Source of the DNA: Chloropicon primus
Lineage: Eukaryota; Chlorophyta; Chloropicophyceae; Chloropicales; Chloropicaceae
Length of the DNA stretch: 64,000 nucleotides
Direction of reading: 5' to 3'
NCBI GenBank assembly: GCA_023205875.1
Contig: CP060758.1
Coordinates: 310,001-374,000 of the forward strand
Under the pieces are notes generated by a model. The model was not told where the DNA came from. It searched no databases and saw only the letters and a list, made by a program, of their open reading frames with translations. Below, in pieces: positions 28,769 through 37,118 of the stretch. The number at the start of each line of letters is the position of its first letter. The first letter of the stretch is position 1. The translations under genes and the position numbers were made by a program.

Positions 28769-30211
28769 ATGTCGTCGTCCAGGCAGACGGGGATGAGGGA
28801 TCTCGTTGGGAGGTCTGCGGGAAGGGCGCCAACTCAGCGGGGTTGCTCTCCGAGCTGTTCGCGTTCCTCCCGAAGGGGAAAGGGGAGGCGTGCATCGGGG
28901 AGACGGTTCGGGTCCACGCGATTTGGGAGGTCGAGAGTGGACTGGAGTGCGAGGTCCCTGGAGGACATCGATATGCTTGAGGTGGACGGCTGGGAGGAGG
29001 TGACGCTGAGGGAGATCCAGGAGGAGGGGGGTGCAGTGTTTGCGGGTGGTGCCTCGGTGCCAACTTCGTTCGCGGCGGGTGATGGCAACGAAGGGAGTGG
29101 TTTGACGCTGGGGGACCTCGAGTCCGCCGAGTGCTGCGTTTTCTGTGACAGGTCTGACTCCACCGTCCTGCAAGTCGCTGGCGGGGACAGGCTGGCCTTC
29201 TTGCACAACCAGAGCACCGCGAGCGTCGAGGGCGCCAAGCCGGGCGACGTCGTCGAAACCGCATTCGTGACCTCGAAGGCTGGTCTGCTAGACGTCGCAA
29301 AAGTTCTCGTGCAAGGCCAGTCTGCTCTGGTCTTGGCGTCTCCCGACGGCGCCAGCCAGATCATCGGGCACCTGGACAAGCACATCTTCCCCAGGGACGA
29401 CGTGCGAGTGTCAGACGTATCGTTCAACTTGTCCGTCTTCGCTGTCCTGGGAGCGGGAAGCAGCAAAGTAATGGAAACGTTGGGAATGGGCCACGACATG
29501 GGGGAGGGGGAGCAAGTCCTCGTGAATTACGAGGGCTACCCCCTCTGTGTTGCGCGGACGACAGATCTGGGCGTTCCCGGGTACACCTGGATCGTGGACA
29601 CGAGCATCTCTTCGGACGCGTGGTCTCTTCTCACGAGCATTGAAAACGTGAGACCCATTGGTTCCGAGGCGTACGAGAGACTCCGGATCCTCGCGGGGAG
29701 GCCAGCGTTCGGCAAGGAGCTCACCCTGGACAGCAACCCTCTCGAGGCCGGTCTGTATGAGCGCTGCGTGGACGTCGAAAAGGGCTGCTCTATTGGCCAG
29801 GAGGTCATCAAGAGGGTGCACAACAGGAACGGAATCACGAGGAGGTTGGGTGGCTTCTCGTCCGACAAGCCGCTGCGGTGCGGGGACGAGGTGCTTTCCG
29901 AAGGGAGGAAGGTGGGCAGCCTAACAAGCGTGTGCCAGGATGGGGGCGGGTCTTTCCTTGGAATGGGCTACGTCAAGGTGAAGCCTGGCCAACCTTTCTC
30001 ATCGGAGGGCAAGTCCTTCACGGTGCGCGGCGAGGCGGTCGCCGTGAGAGCCTTGGTTTACCCCAAGTATCCTCAAGAGTCGGTCGAGAACAAGGACGCG
30101 CGGGAGGAGGAGGAAAGCCTGGAGGAGATCGAGGAGGCAAAGGAAAAGAAGAAGGAAGAGATGAAAGCAAGAATGGAGGAGTGGCTGAAGCAGCAATCAA
30201 AAAACAAATAA
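28769..30211 (+). CDS. Folate-binding YgfZ/COG0354 family protein, probably plastid
   Basis: From the ATG at 28769 the product is 480 residues. The first 65 are rich in S, R and G with few acids, fitting an organellar transit peptide. The GcvT-like body starts near CCVFCDRSDSTVLQVAGGD and includes LAFLHNQSTASVEGAKPGD and the family signature KGCSIGQEVIKRVHNRNG, whose cysteine is the conserved YgfZ residue. YgfZ/IBA57 proteins use tetrahydrofolate in Fe-S cluster assembly or repair; the plant plastid member is of the COG0354 group. The last 45 residues are an acidic/lysine coiled tail (EEIEEAKEKKKEEMKARMEE). It ends 36 bases from the convergent Prp3 gene. Confidence 0.85.
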   Translation: MSSSRQTGMRDLVGRSAGRAPTQRGCSPSCSRSSRRGKGRRASGRRFGSTRFGRSRVDWSARSLEDIDMLEVDGWEEVTLREIQEEGGAVFAGGASVPTSFAAGDGNEGSGLTLGDLESAECCVFCDRSDSTVLQVAGGDRLAFLHNQSTASVEGAKPGDVVETAFVTSKAGLLDVAKVLVQGQSALVLASPDGASQIIGHLDKHIFPRDDVRVSDVSFNLSVFAVLGAGSSKVMETLGMGHDMGEGEQVLVNYEGYPLCVARTTDLGVPGYTWIVDTSISSDAWSLLTSIENVRPIGSEAYERLRILAGRPAFGKELTLDSNPLEAGLYERCVDVEKGCSIGQEVIKRVHNRNGITRRLGGFSSDKPLRCGDEVLSEGRKVGSLTSVCQDGGGSFLGMGYVKVKPGQPFSSEGKSFTVRGEAVAVRALVYPKYPQESVENKDAREEEESLEEIEEAKEKKKEEMKARMEEWLKQQSKNK

Positions 30212-30247
30212 GGGAGCGTGCTTGTCTATTTTTTGTTACACAATTTT

Positions 30248-31846
30248 TCAAGGATCATTTTGTGGTTCCCCCACGCCAAGGTCCCAAAGATGTCCGACTC
30301 CGAAATCGTCCAAGTATTTCCTCGCAGAGGCGTCCGACTTTTCAACCTCTCGTCGGAATTTTTTGAAGTGCGCCGATTGAATCGTCCCCTCCCACAGTAG
30401 TTTACAATAGTTCCCCTCCATGTCTTCCGGGGCCTCTTCCCCCGCGATCCAAGCATCCCACTGCATTCTCTTCAGCACCAGCTTCTTGTAGCGCACGACA
30501 GACTTGGCGCAACCTTCGATCACAACGAGCGAGAAGGTATCCCCGGTGAGCACGCAGCCAGTGAGCATGTTCTGGTCAGCGTTCACGTTAATCTTGTACT
30601 TGTGCTGCGGGTTCTTCAAGCTCTTTATCTTGAATACAGCCATGAAGAGACCGTTCTCGGGATCAAACATTTTCCTCATCTTCTTGTCCCTCCTTTCCGC
30701 CGGGGTGAGCTTTCTGGCAAGGTTTCGATCGTCGTGCGCCTGCTGCCTCTCCTGCATCTGCCGCCTCACCTCTTTCTCTATCTTTGTGGGGTCCTGGGTC
30801 GCGTCCTCGCCAAGGACTCTCACGAGGTTCGAGATTTTCACCTTTGGCTTTGGCGGCTCGAGAAGACCCTGCATGATCATCTCCTGCTTCTCCTTTTCCC
30901 TGGCTTGCCTCCGCTGCGTGCGCAGCTTCTTCCTCTCCACCTTGGTCAGCTTCAGGGGCTGCGGCGGGGGCTCCGGCTTCTCGTTGGGCGGGTCTATTGG
31001 AACCGGGTGCTCGACGTAGGACGTGATCTTCGAGGGGATGACCTCGATCTCCCTGGCCTCCGCGCTGCTGGGCCCAGGGCTTTCGCCACCAGGCCCCGAG
31101 AAGTACTTGCCGTCCCTGAGTATGATCGCATCCCACCACTCCACAGCGACTTGCTGCGGCTCTGCAGGCCTGCTGCCGAGCGGGACCGCATTGGCGTTGC
31201 CCACGAAGCCGCGGTCCCTCCTTGTTCCGCTTCCCTTCCCGCCCTTGCCTCCCATTTCCGTGAACGTGAACTGCATGCGTTCCCTCTGCGCAAGCTTCTG
31301 GAACCGTCCTTCTTGCACGAACTCCAACGTCGCCCGCTTTCTCCTTGCCTCGGGGGCCGCACGCATTCTGGGGTCGAGGAACGCCTCCTCCGCTGCCCCA
31401 CCCTCGCCCTCCTCTTGGTGCTTCTTCGCACCAATGCTCGCCTTCCTGGCCGAGTCTGCCGCGGTCTTGGACTCCTCCTGCCCGATCAGGTTCCCATTGT
31501 CATCGATTTCGCGACCCTTGTCGTCGAGTCTGAGGGGCTTGGGCCCGCTCTCTGCCGCCCTCCCCGGAAGCTTCATCCCCTTCTCCTTGAGGCCCTTCAA
31601 CTTGTCGGCGATCTGCTTCTGTATCTTGAGCGCATCCTTTGCCTTTTGGAGAGAAGCAGCCAGGCCACCGATGGGCAGACCTATCTTCGATGCCATCGTC
31701 GACTTTGTCTCGACGGAATCCTCTTCCGCACCACCACCCTCTCCTCTCCTCGGAAGCTTCCCCTCTCCCTCTCCCTCGGTGGGTGTTCCTCCATCCTTGT
31801 CGGAGTCCCACCTCCTCCTCTTCGCACGCTTCCCTCCTCCATCCAT
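30248..31846 (-). CDS. PRPF3: U4/U6 small nuclear ribonucleoprotein Prp3
   Basis: The first credible ATG is at 31846 (MDGGGKRAKRRRWD), giving 532 residues. Family blocks in order: RKRATLEFVQEGRFQKLAQR, PVPIDPPNEKPEPPPQPLKL, LTKVERKKLRTQRRQAREKE, RQMQERQQAHDDRNLARKLT, and the C-terminal DUF1115-type domain (YKINVNADQNMLTGCVLTGD, LWEGTIQSAHFKKF). Prp3 stabilises the U4/U6 duplex in the tri-snRNP, in line with the several spliceosomal introns seen in this window. Copy E of the shared promoter element lies just upstream. Confidence 0.95.
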   Translation of the reverse strand: MDGGGKRAKRRRWDSDKDGGTPTEGEGEGKLPRRGEGGGAEEDSVETKSTMASKIGLPIGGLAASLQKAKDALKIQKQIADKLKGLKEKGMKLPGRAAESGPKPLRLDDKGREIDDNGNLIGQEESKTAADSARKASIGAKKHQEEGEGGAAEEAFLDPRMRAAPEARRKRATLEFVQEGRFQKLAQRERMQFTFTEMGGKGGKGSGTRRDRGFVGNANAVPLGSRPAEPQQVAVEWWDAIILRDGKYFSGPGGESPGPSSAEAREIEVIPSKITSYVEHPVPIDPPNEKPEPPPQPLKLTKVERKKLRTQRRQAREKEKQEMIMQGLLEPPKPKVKISNLVRVLGEDATQDPTKIEKEVRRQMQERQQAHDDRNLARKLTPAERRDKKMRKMFDPENGLFMAVFKIKSLKNPQHKYKINVNADQNMLTGCVLTGDTFSLVVIEGCAKSVVRYKKLVLKRMQWDAWIAGEEAPEDMEGNYCKLLWEGTIQSAHFKKFRREVEKSDASARKYLDDFGVGHLWDLGVGEPQNDP

Positions 31847-32462
31847 CCTCCTCTCCTCTGATCTCGGTCCAACCAAGAGGTCGATCGAAAGATCGCGAGA
31901 AGAGCTTCCGTGTTCTACAACGAAACTCCCCTCGTTCCCTCCAATCCTCTCCCCCTCGCCGTTCGCAAGCGCAGCGCCCCTCGATCGCGATCGAATCCAG
32001 CGCACGCCCTCCCCCTCTGTGTCGTTTTCTTTTCAGTGAAAGAAGAGAATTCTGAAATCCAAAGTCAAACGAGGGACAGAGAAACCAAGAGGCCCCAAGA
32101 GGAGGACACAGGAAGGGAAGGAGAGAAAGAGAAAGAGAAAGGTCACTCCATCTCATTTATCTTGCGTGTTTTGTTCAAGGACTGTGTCACTAGGCATTGC
32201 ATCACCTTTCTTCTTGCTCTTGTTGTTCTTGTTGTTCTTGCTTGCTTTGTGGGGTCCTTGCCTCCTTGCTTGTGGGTCCAAGGTGCAGCCTTGGTAGAGG
32301 GGAGAGGGGAAGGAAAGAGGGGGGGTTCTTCTTTTCTTTTCTTTTCTTCGCTTTGCTTTTCTTTTATTCTGGCCTGTTCTCATCTAGGCTCTTGGTCTGG
32401 TGCTGGTCTTGGTCTTGTGCGTCGCTTTTGCTTTGTCAAGGGAGTGAGAGGGAGGGCAAAAG
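31847..32462. other. Divergent promoter region of Prp3 and the TEX47-like gene
   Basis: No gene is supported. There is a purine run at 32105-32140, GTTCTTGTTGTTCTTGCTTG-type repeats (about 32217-32250) and a TTTTC pentamer tract (about 32330-32375). Confidence 0.45.
31861..31911 (-). promoter_or_regulatory. Shared upstream element, copy E (before Prp3)
   Basis: On the minus strand: GGAAGCTCTTCTCGCGATC, then TTTCGATCGACCTCTTGGTT, then GGACC, ending 14 bases before the ATG at 31846. It best matches copy D (23827) and lacks the clear GGTGAGGA end of copies A-C. Confidence 0.4.
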
Positions 32463-33182
32463 ATGGAGATAGAAATGGAGGAGGGGAGTGAGCTGCCAAG
32501 GCAGTCGCTCCTTGACGTGGTGCTGGAGAGCAAGCACAGGCAGGGGAAGGCCAAGCTGGAGGACAGGGTTACGATATTGGCAAAGACGAAGGAGACGCAA
32601 GAGAACGACGAGGAAATTCGTGACTATATCTTGGACCTGTTGGAGCTGTCCACAACGGACGAGGAGTCCTGCACTGGGTTGATATTAGTGTACCCAACGG
32701 CGTCGGTCATCACCATCGAGGCCGAGCAGAGCGTGTTGTGGGACGTCGTGAAGAGACTCCACAGCTCGGAGCTCGACAACGCTCCGGTAGACAACTTGAC
32801 CATCCTGTCGAGCTCGGAGGACATCAGCAAGCGGGCCTTCAACATGCCGTACAGCACGTTCCTGAACGAGGCCAGCGCAGCGGCGGTCCTGATAGAGGAC
32901 GCGGACAAGCTCATAAGCACGGCCTCTGCGGCAAACATTTCGATATTGCAGCTGGGCGAGAAGCTCAGCGGGCTCTCTGGAGACGAAGCCCAGAACCTGC
33001 TATCGAACTTGCGGTCCTCCTTCACGACGTTCCCGACGCAGGAAACGTTTGCTGCCATCATAGGCGCCGAGGACACGCCGGGCGTTGACGACTTTTTGGA
33101 GTTCTTCGGCAAGCCCATGAACATCACCCTCGACACGGAGGTCGCGTGGCCTGCGCCAGAGTTCCTGGAAGCCCACCTGTGA
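32463..33182 (+). CDS. TEX47-like (BLUF-fold-like) protein, possible cilium-associated
   Basis: The ATG at 32463 gives 239 residues in one exon. The N-terminal half has the pattern LLDVVLESK, then CTGLILVYPTASVITIEAEQ, which recalls TEX47 and related BLUF-like proteins (strand LLVYPT followed by a helix). The second half contains AFNMPYSTFLNEASAAAVLI and TFPTQETFAAIIGAEDTPGV. No flavin-binding signature is evident. TEX47 is testis-enriched in animals, and relatives occur mainly in ciliated lineages, so a flagellar link is a guess. Gene reality is very likely; the family call is moderate. Confidence 0.6.
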   Translation: MEIEMEEGSELPRQSLLDVVLESKHRQGKAKLEDRVTILAKTKETQENDEEIRDYILDLLELSTTDEESCTGLILVYPTASVITIEAEQSVLWDVVKRLHSSELDNAPVDNLTILSSSEDISKRAFNMPYSTFLNEASAAAVLIEDADKLISTASAANISILQLGEKLSGLSGDEAQNLLSNLRSSFTTFPTQETFAAIIGAEDTPGVDDFLEFFGKPMNITLDTEVAWPAPEFLEAHL

Positions 33183-33280
33183 GGGCAAGCGGCCGCCCTG
33201 GTCTGGGCCTGAAAACCCTGTGGGAAAACATTATACAATATACAATACTTCTATTAGAATTTCGAACGCGCCCACGCTGT

Positions 33281-34063
33281 TCACCTCTTTTTCGTGTACA
33301 GGCAAGCCTCGAGGAGTCCTGCCGGCGGATCGATCTCGCAAAAGCCTCCCTGCGTGTCGACCACTGGCACAATCTCCCTGGCGAACGGAACCAAAACGCA
33401 GACCTTGGCCCGCTTCCTCTTGCTGGCTTCCACTTCGGATTCCTTTCCGAGCCTCCTGCTGTACGAGTCGCAGACTTCGATGTCGAGCGTGTCGTGGACT
33501 CCCGTGCCGGAGAAGACGTCAACGACCACACCCAAGTCGACTGGATCCTCCTCCCCCCCTTCCTGCCTGACGCGAGCCCGCAGGCCAACCAAGTCCTGGG
33601 CATAAAACTCCGAGTCCCCGTCGAGCTCGTCCCTCTCGTCCGTCCTCACCAACAGGGTGTGCCCCTTGACCGCCTCCGCCTCGTCCCTGCTGGACACATT
33701 GTCGAGCTTCAGCAGGTACGCGAGCTGACCCCGGTTCGTCACGGTGCGCGCGAACTGTATTTCCATCCGCACCGGGTCCTCACTCTCTTCGAATATGCTC
33801 GCCTTTCGACGCAACCAGCTGTTCTTCCCGGGACGAAACCTGTCCTCGGCCGAGTCCGTCAGGGGCTTCACGCGGACCTCGCCACGCAGGCCGTGGGCAC
33901 CCGTCACGACGCCAACCTTCACCCACTCCACGCCCGCCTCTCCCTCCCCGGCGACCCTGCACCTCGCCGTCCTTCGCGGAGGCCGGGGCCCAAGAGCGCC
34001 GAAGCGCTTGCCCTCGCGCCTCCACCGCTTCTCAGCAGCACGGGGCGAAGCTCTGGCAAGCAT
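33281..34063 (-). CDS. RimM: Ribosome maturation factor RimM, organellar (probably plastid)
   Basis: The ATG at 34063 gives 260 residues. A 50-residue arginine/alanine-rich N-terminus is a likely transit peptide. The RimM N-domain follows (VEWVKVGVVTGAHGLRGEVR, VKPLTDSAEDRF) and the C-terminal PRC-barrel domain is present (EFYAQDLVGLRARV, LVPFAREIVPVVD). RimM assists late maturation of the 30S head, here of the organelle ribosome. An insertion of basic residues near RRLGKESEVEASKRKRAK is unusual but compatible. It converges with the TEX47-like gene. Confidence 0.9.
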   Translation of the reverse strand: MLARASPRAAEKRWRREGKRFGALGPRPPRRTARCRVAGEGEAGVEWVKVGVVTGAHGLRGEVRVKPLTDSAEDRFRPGKNSWLRRKASIFEESEDPVRMEIQFARTVTNRGQLAYLLKLDNVSSRDEAEAVKGHTLLVRTDERDELDGDSEFYAQDLVGLRARVRQEGGEEDPVDLGVVVDVFSGTGVHDTLDIEVCDSYSRRLGKESEVEASKRKRAKVCVLVPFAREIVPVVDTQGGFCEIDPPAGLLEACLYTKKR

Positions 34064-34169
34064 CCTGATGAGCTATTTTGCGCCAACGCCGCGGCGTCTC
34101 TCGAGTTCCCTCTTTTGTTATGGTGTTCAGACATCAGATCAAAACAGCACACAGAAAAGTCACGAAAGG

Positions 34170-34244
34170 ACGGTAGGGAAATCACAGTCAATACTGGAAG
34201 CACAAAGGCAAGTTCTCCTTTCCACTGAAAGAGAGAAACACGGA
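34170..34244 (+). repeat. 75-bp exact direct repeat, left copy
   Basis: The block beginning ACGGTAGGGAAATCACAG and ending GAGAAACACGGA is identical over all 75 bases to 37899-37973, in the same orientation, with no similarity outside. The two copies bracket the Fanzor gene and the broken F-box/ankyrin gene. Confidence 0.95.
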
Positions 34245-34429
34245 GAGAAATGGAGACCGGCCCCTACTTACCTGTTAGTTTTCTGCAAAGGTCGTTTCAC
34301 CGAGTTTGTAAGTTTCTCGGCAGGGTAATTCAGCCCTACCACGACCATTCCACCGTACATGAACGAATACTTCCGCCCACTTAGCGCACGGCAGCCCGTA
34401 CTAACAAACGTATGTGCAACCCTGAGGAG
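34245..34429 (-). ncRNA. Candidate guide-RNA scaffold region (omega/fRNA-like) 3' of Fanzor
   Basis: TnpB and Fanzor loci encode their guide RNA at and beyond the 3' end of the nuclease frame, on the same strand. This 185-base non-coding stretch is in that position and can fold: GTCGT (34291-34295) pairs with ACGAC (34341-34345), enclosing CCGAG/CTCGG (34300-34304 with 34316-34320, 11-nt loop) and GGTA/TACC (34324-34327 with 34337-34340), a three-way junction. The stems are short, so this is a position-plus-structure inference, and the RNA may begin inside the coding region. Confidence 0.35.
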
Positions 34430-36670
34430 TTACACACTTTTTGGTTGACGCAAGTGCTTCAGGAGGACGTTGCGTGCCCCGTTCACATCCCGACCGCACT
34501 TGAAGCCACACTTCTGGCACTTGTACACCTCTGCTCCACCCAGGTTGTCCTTGATGTGTCCGCACCTGCCACAGGTCTTGGAGGTGTACTCCTCCGTCAC
34601 GATCGCCAGCTCACTGCCGTGCAAGAGCACCTTGGAAGCCAAGAACGTTCTGAACGCATAGTGCCTCAACGTCAAGAGCGTGCGAGCCGTCTTCTTCCTG
34701 ATCACTCGGCGTCTCCCGTTGTTGTTCTTCTTCACCATGTCTTGGGACTTGAACTCCGGGAGGAGGATTGTGTCGAACCTCCTGCATAGATCGTTGGCTA
34801 CCTTTTTGTGAAGCTCGTTCGTCAGACCTCGAAGTTTCTCCATGCAGGCGTATTGCTGTCTCTTCAAGTCGCGGCGGTCGAGGTAAGGGAGCTTCACCTT
34901 TGGGTCTTTGCGCTCGGAAATGATCTTATCAATCCTCCAGCAGAGGTTGAACAGCCTCGCGAAGCCTCGCTCGCCCTTGGCATACTCCCCGACGCCTTCT
35001 TGCGGCGAGTACGACGTCTGAAAGGTCCTGACTCCCGGATCCAGGGCGACAACCTTCCGCTTGTTCTCAGGCTTCAGGGGTGGCAGGCGATCCCATGGCG
35101 TCGCGATGGGAATGTGCATGTGGAACTGCCCAAGGCGATTTCTTGTGATCTTCACGGCACCCTCGATCTTGCCCCCGGGGATCTCCTCCGTCAAGTACAG
35201 GGGCCCGCCGGCCATCTTCTCCTTGAACACCTCCAGCTTGGTCCACTTGCGTCGTTTCTTGTGCTTCGTGTCATCCTTGTGCCTCGTGTTTGGCCTTTCG
35301 ATCGTCTCCACGTTCTTTAAGTCTCTTGCATTAATTTCAATGGTCCAAGAGCTCGGTTGCTGACGTTGACGATACTTGAGAACGAAGCGGTGCCCCTTCT
35401 TCTCGCCGCGCTCCTTCATCGCTTCCTGCTTCGCGGTGTTCGAATCCCATGCCTTGATGAGACTTCGCACGGCAGCTTGTCTGATGGCACAGGGGGTATC
35501 CTTCAGCCAAGGATGCTTCTGATTCACAAAGGCCCCGCTAACGTAGTCCCGGTCCTTGGCCACTTCGGCGCGAAATCGTCTGCCTCCAATGAGGCTGACG
35601 AGTCTCTTCTCTCTGGCCGCCTCCTGTTTTGTCCTTCGCTTGGGAGAGCATTGGATTTCTTTCAGCTCTTTCTCCAGGCCCTCAAAGACCTCAGGGCCTC
35701 GCGGTTTGGCCGTCACAAATCTGTCCAGCAGGACGTTCCAAACCAGCGGAAAACCCTCCTTCTTGACCGCCTCCAAACACTTGTTGTATGTGAAACGCGC
35801 AGCTCCCATCCAGTTGCAAAGTGTTCTCGCCTGCTCAGGGTCCAAGCGCATCCTAAGCTTCCTCGTCCGTATCACCGTTCGCTCCGACAATAGCTTGGAG
35901 GTCTTCAGCTTCTGCTCCCTCTTCCTTTTGGCGGGCGGCTGCAATGTCTCGACGGATACCACAGAATCTTCTGGAAGGTTCAAGCACGACCTCCATCCCG
36001 TCTTCGGACACTTTACCTCTTCAAGTTCTCTCTTCATCGATGAGAACCAGGTCTTCTTCACGCTGTCGTCCGCCAAGCCACCCGGCTGCTTCCCTGCTTT
36101 CTTCCCCCTCTTGTTCTTCTTCTTCTTACCCTTCTTCTTGTTCTTCTTCTTGCCCTTCTTGCGAGGCTTCTTGCGAGGCTTGCCTGACGAGCTCGAACTC
36201 TCACCCGCAGAGGAAGCCGCCTCCGGCGGCTTCCCCTTCCGCTTCCCCCCCCGCTTCTTGCGAGGCGTGCTCGAACCCTCCTCGAAAGCAGAGGCGGGGT
36301 CGTCCAGCGGCGTCTCCTTCCGCTTCCCCCCCCGCTTCTTGCGAGGCGTGCTCGAACCCTCCTCGAAAGCAGAGGCGGGGTCGTCCAGCGGCGTCTCCTT
36401 CCGCTTCCCCCCCCGCTTCTTGCGAGGCGTGCTCGAACCCTCACCCGCAGAGGCGGGGTCGTCCGCGATAGGAAGCATGCACAACGCGTAGAGCAACGCT
36501 AAACCCTGATTCCAGAACCGACGTAACGGCCGCTCCGTCGTCGGAGACTCCTGCCCCGACTTCGAAGCGCCCTGAGCATGACTCTCGCCAGAGTGCGACC
36601 TCCTTGTGGAACTCGTCGAGCCACTCCCCTGCTTCTCCTTTTTCTTACGGCGCTTCCCTGATCGCGCCAT
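34430..36670 (-). CDS. Fanzor (eukaryotic TnpB-like RNA-guided DNA endonuclease), apparently intact
   Basis: This is a single-exon gene of 746 residues from the ATG at 36670. The C-terminal 470 residues are the TnpB/Fanzor core: an N-terminal wedge with LDPEQARTLCNWMGAARFTY and YNKCLEA; RuvC-I VVALDPGVRTF (D544); RuvC-II TILLPEFKS (E639); TSKTCGRCGH with YKCQKCGFKCGRD, a four-cysteine zinc ribbon (from C700); RuvC-III GRDVNGARN (D728). All three catalytic acids are present. Residues 1-250 are a eukaryote-specific basic extension with three 27-residue tandem repeats and a polylysine tract, probably nuclear localisation. The closest prokaryotic kin are IS607-type TnpB. No transposase is visible in the window. 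Expected activity is RNA-guided DNA cleavage. Confidence 0.92.
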   Translation of the reverse strand: MARSGKRRKKKEKQGSGSTSSTRRSHSGESHAQGASKSGQESPTTERPLRRFWNQGLALLYALCMLPIADDPASAGEGSSTPRKKRGGKRKETPLDDPASAFEEGSSTPRKKRGGKRKETPLDDPASAFEEGSSTPRKKRGGKRKGKPPEAASSAGESSSSSGKPRKKPRKKGKKKNKKKGKKKKNKRGKKAGKQPGGLADDSVKKTWFSSMKRELEEVKCPKTGWRSCLNLPEDSVVSVETLQPPAKRKREQKLKTSKLLSERTVIRTRKLRMRLDPEQARTLCNWMGAARFTYNKCLEAVKKEGFPLVWNVLLDRFVTAKPRGPEVFEGLEKELKEIQCSPKRRTKQEAAREKRLVSLIGGRRFRAEVAKDRDYVSGAFVNQKHPWLKDTPCAIRQAAVRSLIKAWDSNTAKQEAMKERGEKKGHRFVLKYRQRQQPSSWTIEINARDLKNVETIERPNTRHKDDTKHKKRRKWTKLEVFKEKMAGGPLYLTEEIPGGKIEGAVKITRNRLGQFHMHIPIATPWDRLPPLKPENKRKVVALDPGVRTFQTSYSPQEGVGEYAKGERGFARLFNLCWRIDKIISERKDPKVKLPYLDRRDLKRQQYACMEKLRGLTNELHKKVANDLCRRFDTILLPEFKSQDMVKKNNNGRRRVIRKKTARTLLTLRHYAFRTFLASKVLLHGSELAIVTEEYTSKTCGRCGHIKDNLGGAEVYKCQKCGFKCGRDVNGARNVLLKHLRQPKSV
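36233..36465 (-). repeat. 81-bp tandem repeat inside the Fanzor N-terminal extension
   Basis: Nearly three copies of an 81-base (27-codon) unit, encoding RKKRGGKRKETPLDDPASAF and EEGSSTP; copies start about 36241, 36322 and 36403 and are almost identical. The units add successive basic clusters. Confidence 0.9.
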
Positions 36671-37031
36671 GACTGCTAGGGTTTCACTCGCCGTCCTCGT
36701 CCCTCGTCCCTCGCGACAAACTCAACCGATCGATCGATCGTCTGCCAACTCGAACTGACGCTGCTCTCTCTCTCTCTCGAGGCGCGAAAATGTTTTCAAA
36801 TCCCCCCCAAAAGAAGCGAAATCACTTGTAAATTTATTACACTCGTTTCGATACACAGGGCGAGGTTTGTTTTTCAGGGGAGGGGGTCGAACTCTTCGTT
36901 CTGGTGGATTTCTCCCTTCCGCTGAACCATCATAACGGCCGAGCACGAGGGCGAACCAGGAGGAGGGAGAGAGAGAGAAGGGGGACGGGAGAGCGCGGAG
37001 GAGGAAGAGGGAGGCGGAGGACCGGACAGAA
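36671..37031. other. Divergent region between Fanzor and the F-box/ankyrin remnant
   Basis: No gene is supported. It holds a CGATCGATCGATCG palindrome (36727-36740) and GA-rich tracts (about 36958-37030). It may include the Fanzor promoter. Confidence 0.4.
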
Positions 37032-37098
37032 GGAAGCGTCGTCTCGTGCTCTTTCGAAAGAGCCCTCGCTCGAAGAGAACGACCCGGTGGTGAGGATC
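37032..37098 (+). promoter_or_regulatory. Shared upstream element, copy C (before the F-box/ankyrin remnant)
   Basis: GGAAGCGTCGTCTCGTGCTC, then TTTCGAAAGAGCCCTCGCTC, then GAGAACGACCCGGTGG and TGAGGATCTG, ending 20 bases before the ATG at 37119. Strongly matches copies A and B. Confidence 0.6.
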
Positions 37099-37118
37099 TG
37101 AGGAGCACGGGCGTGAAG

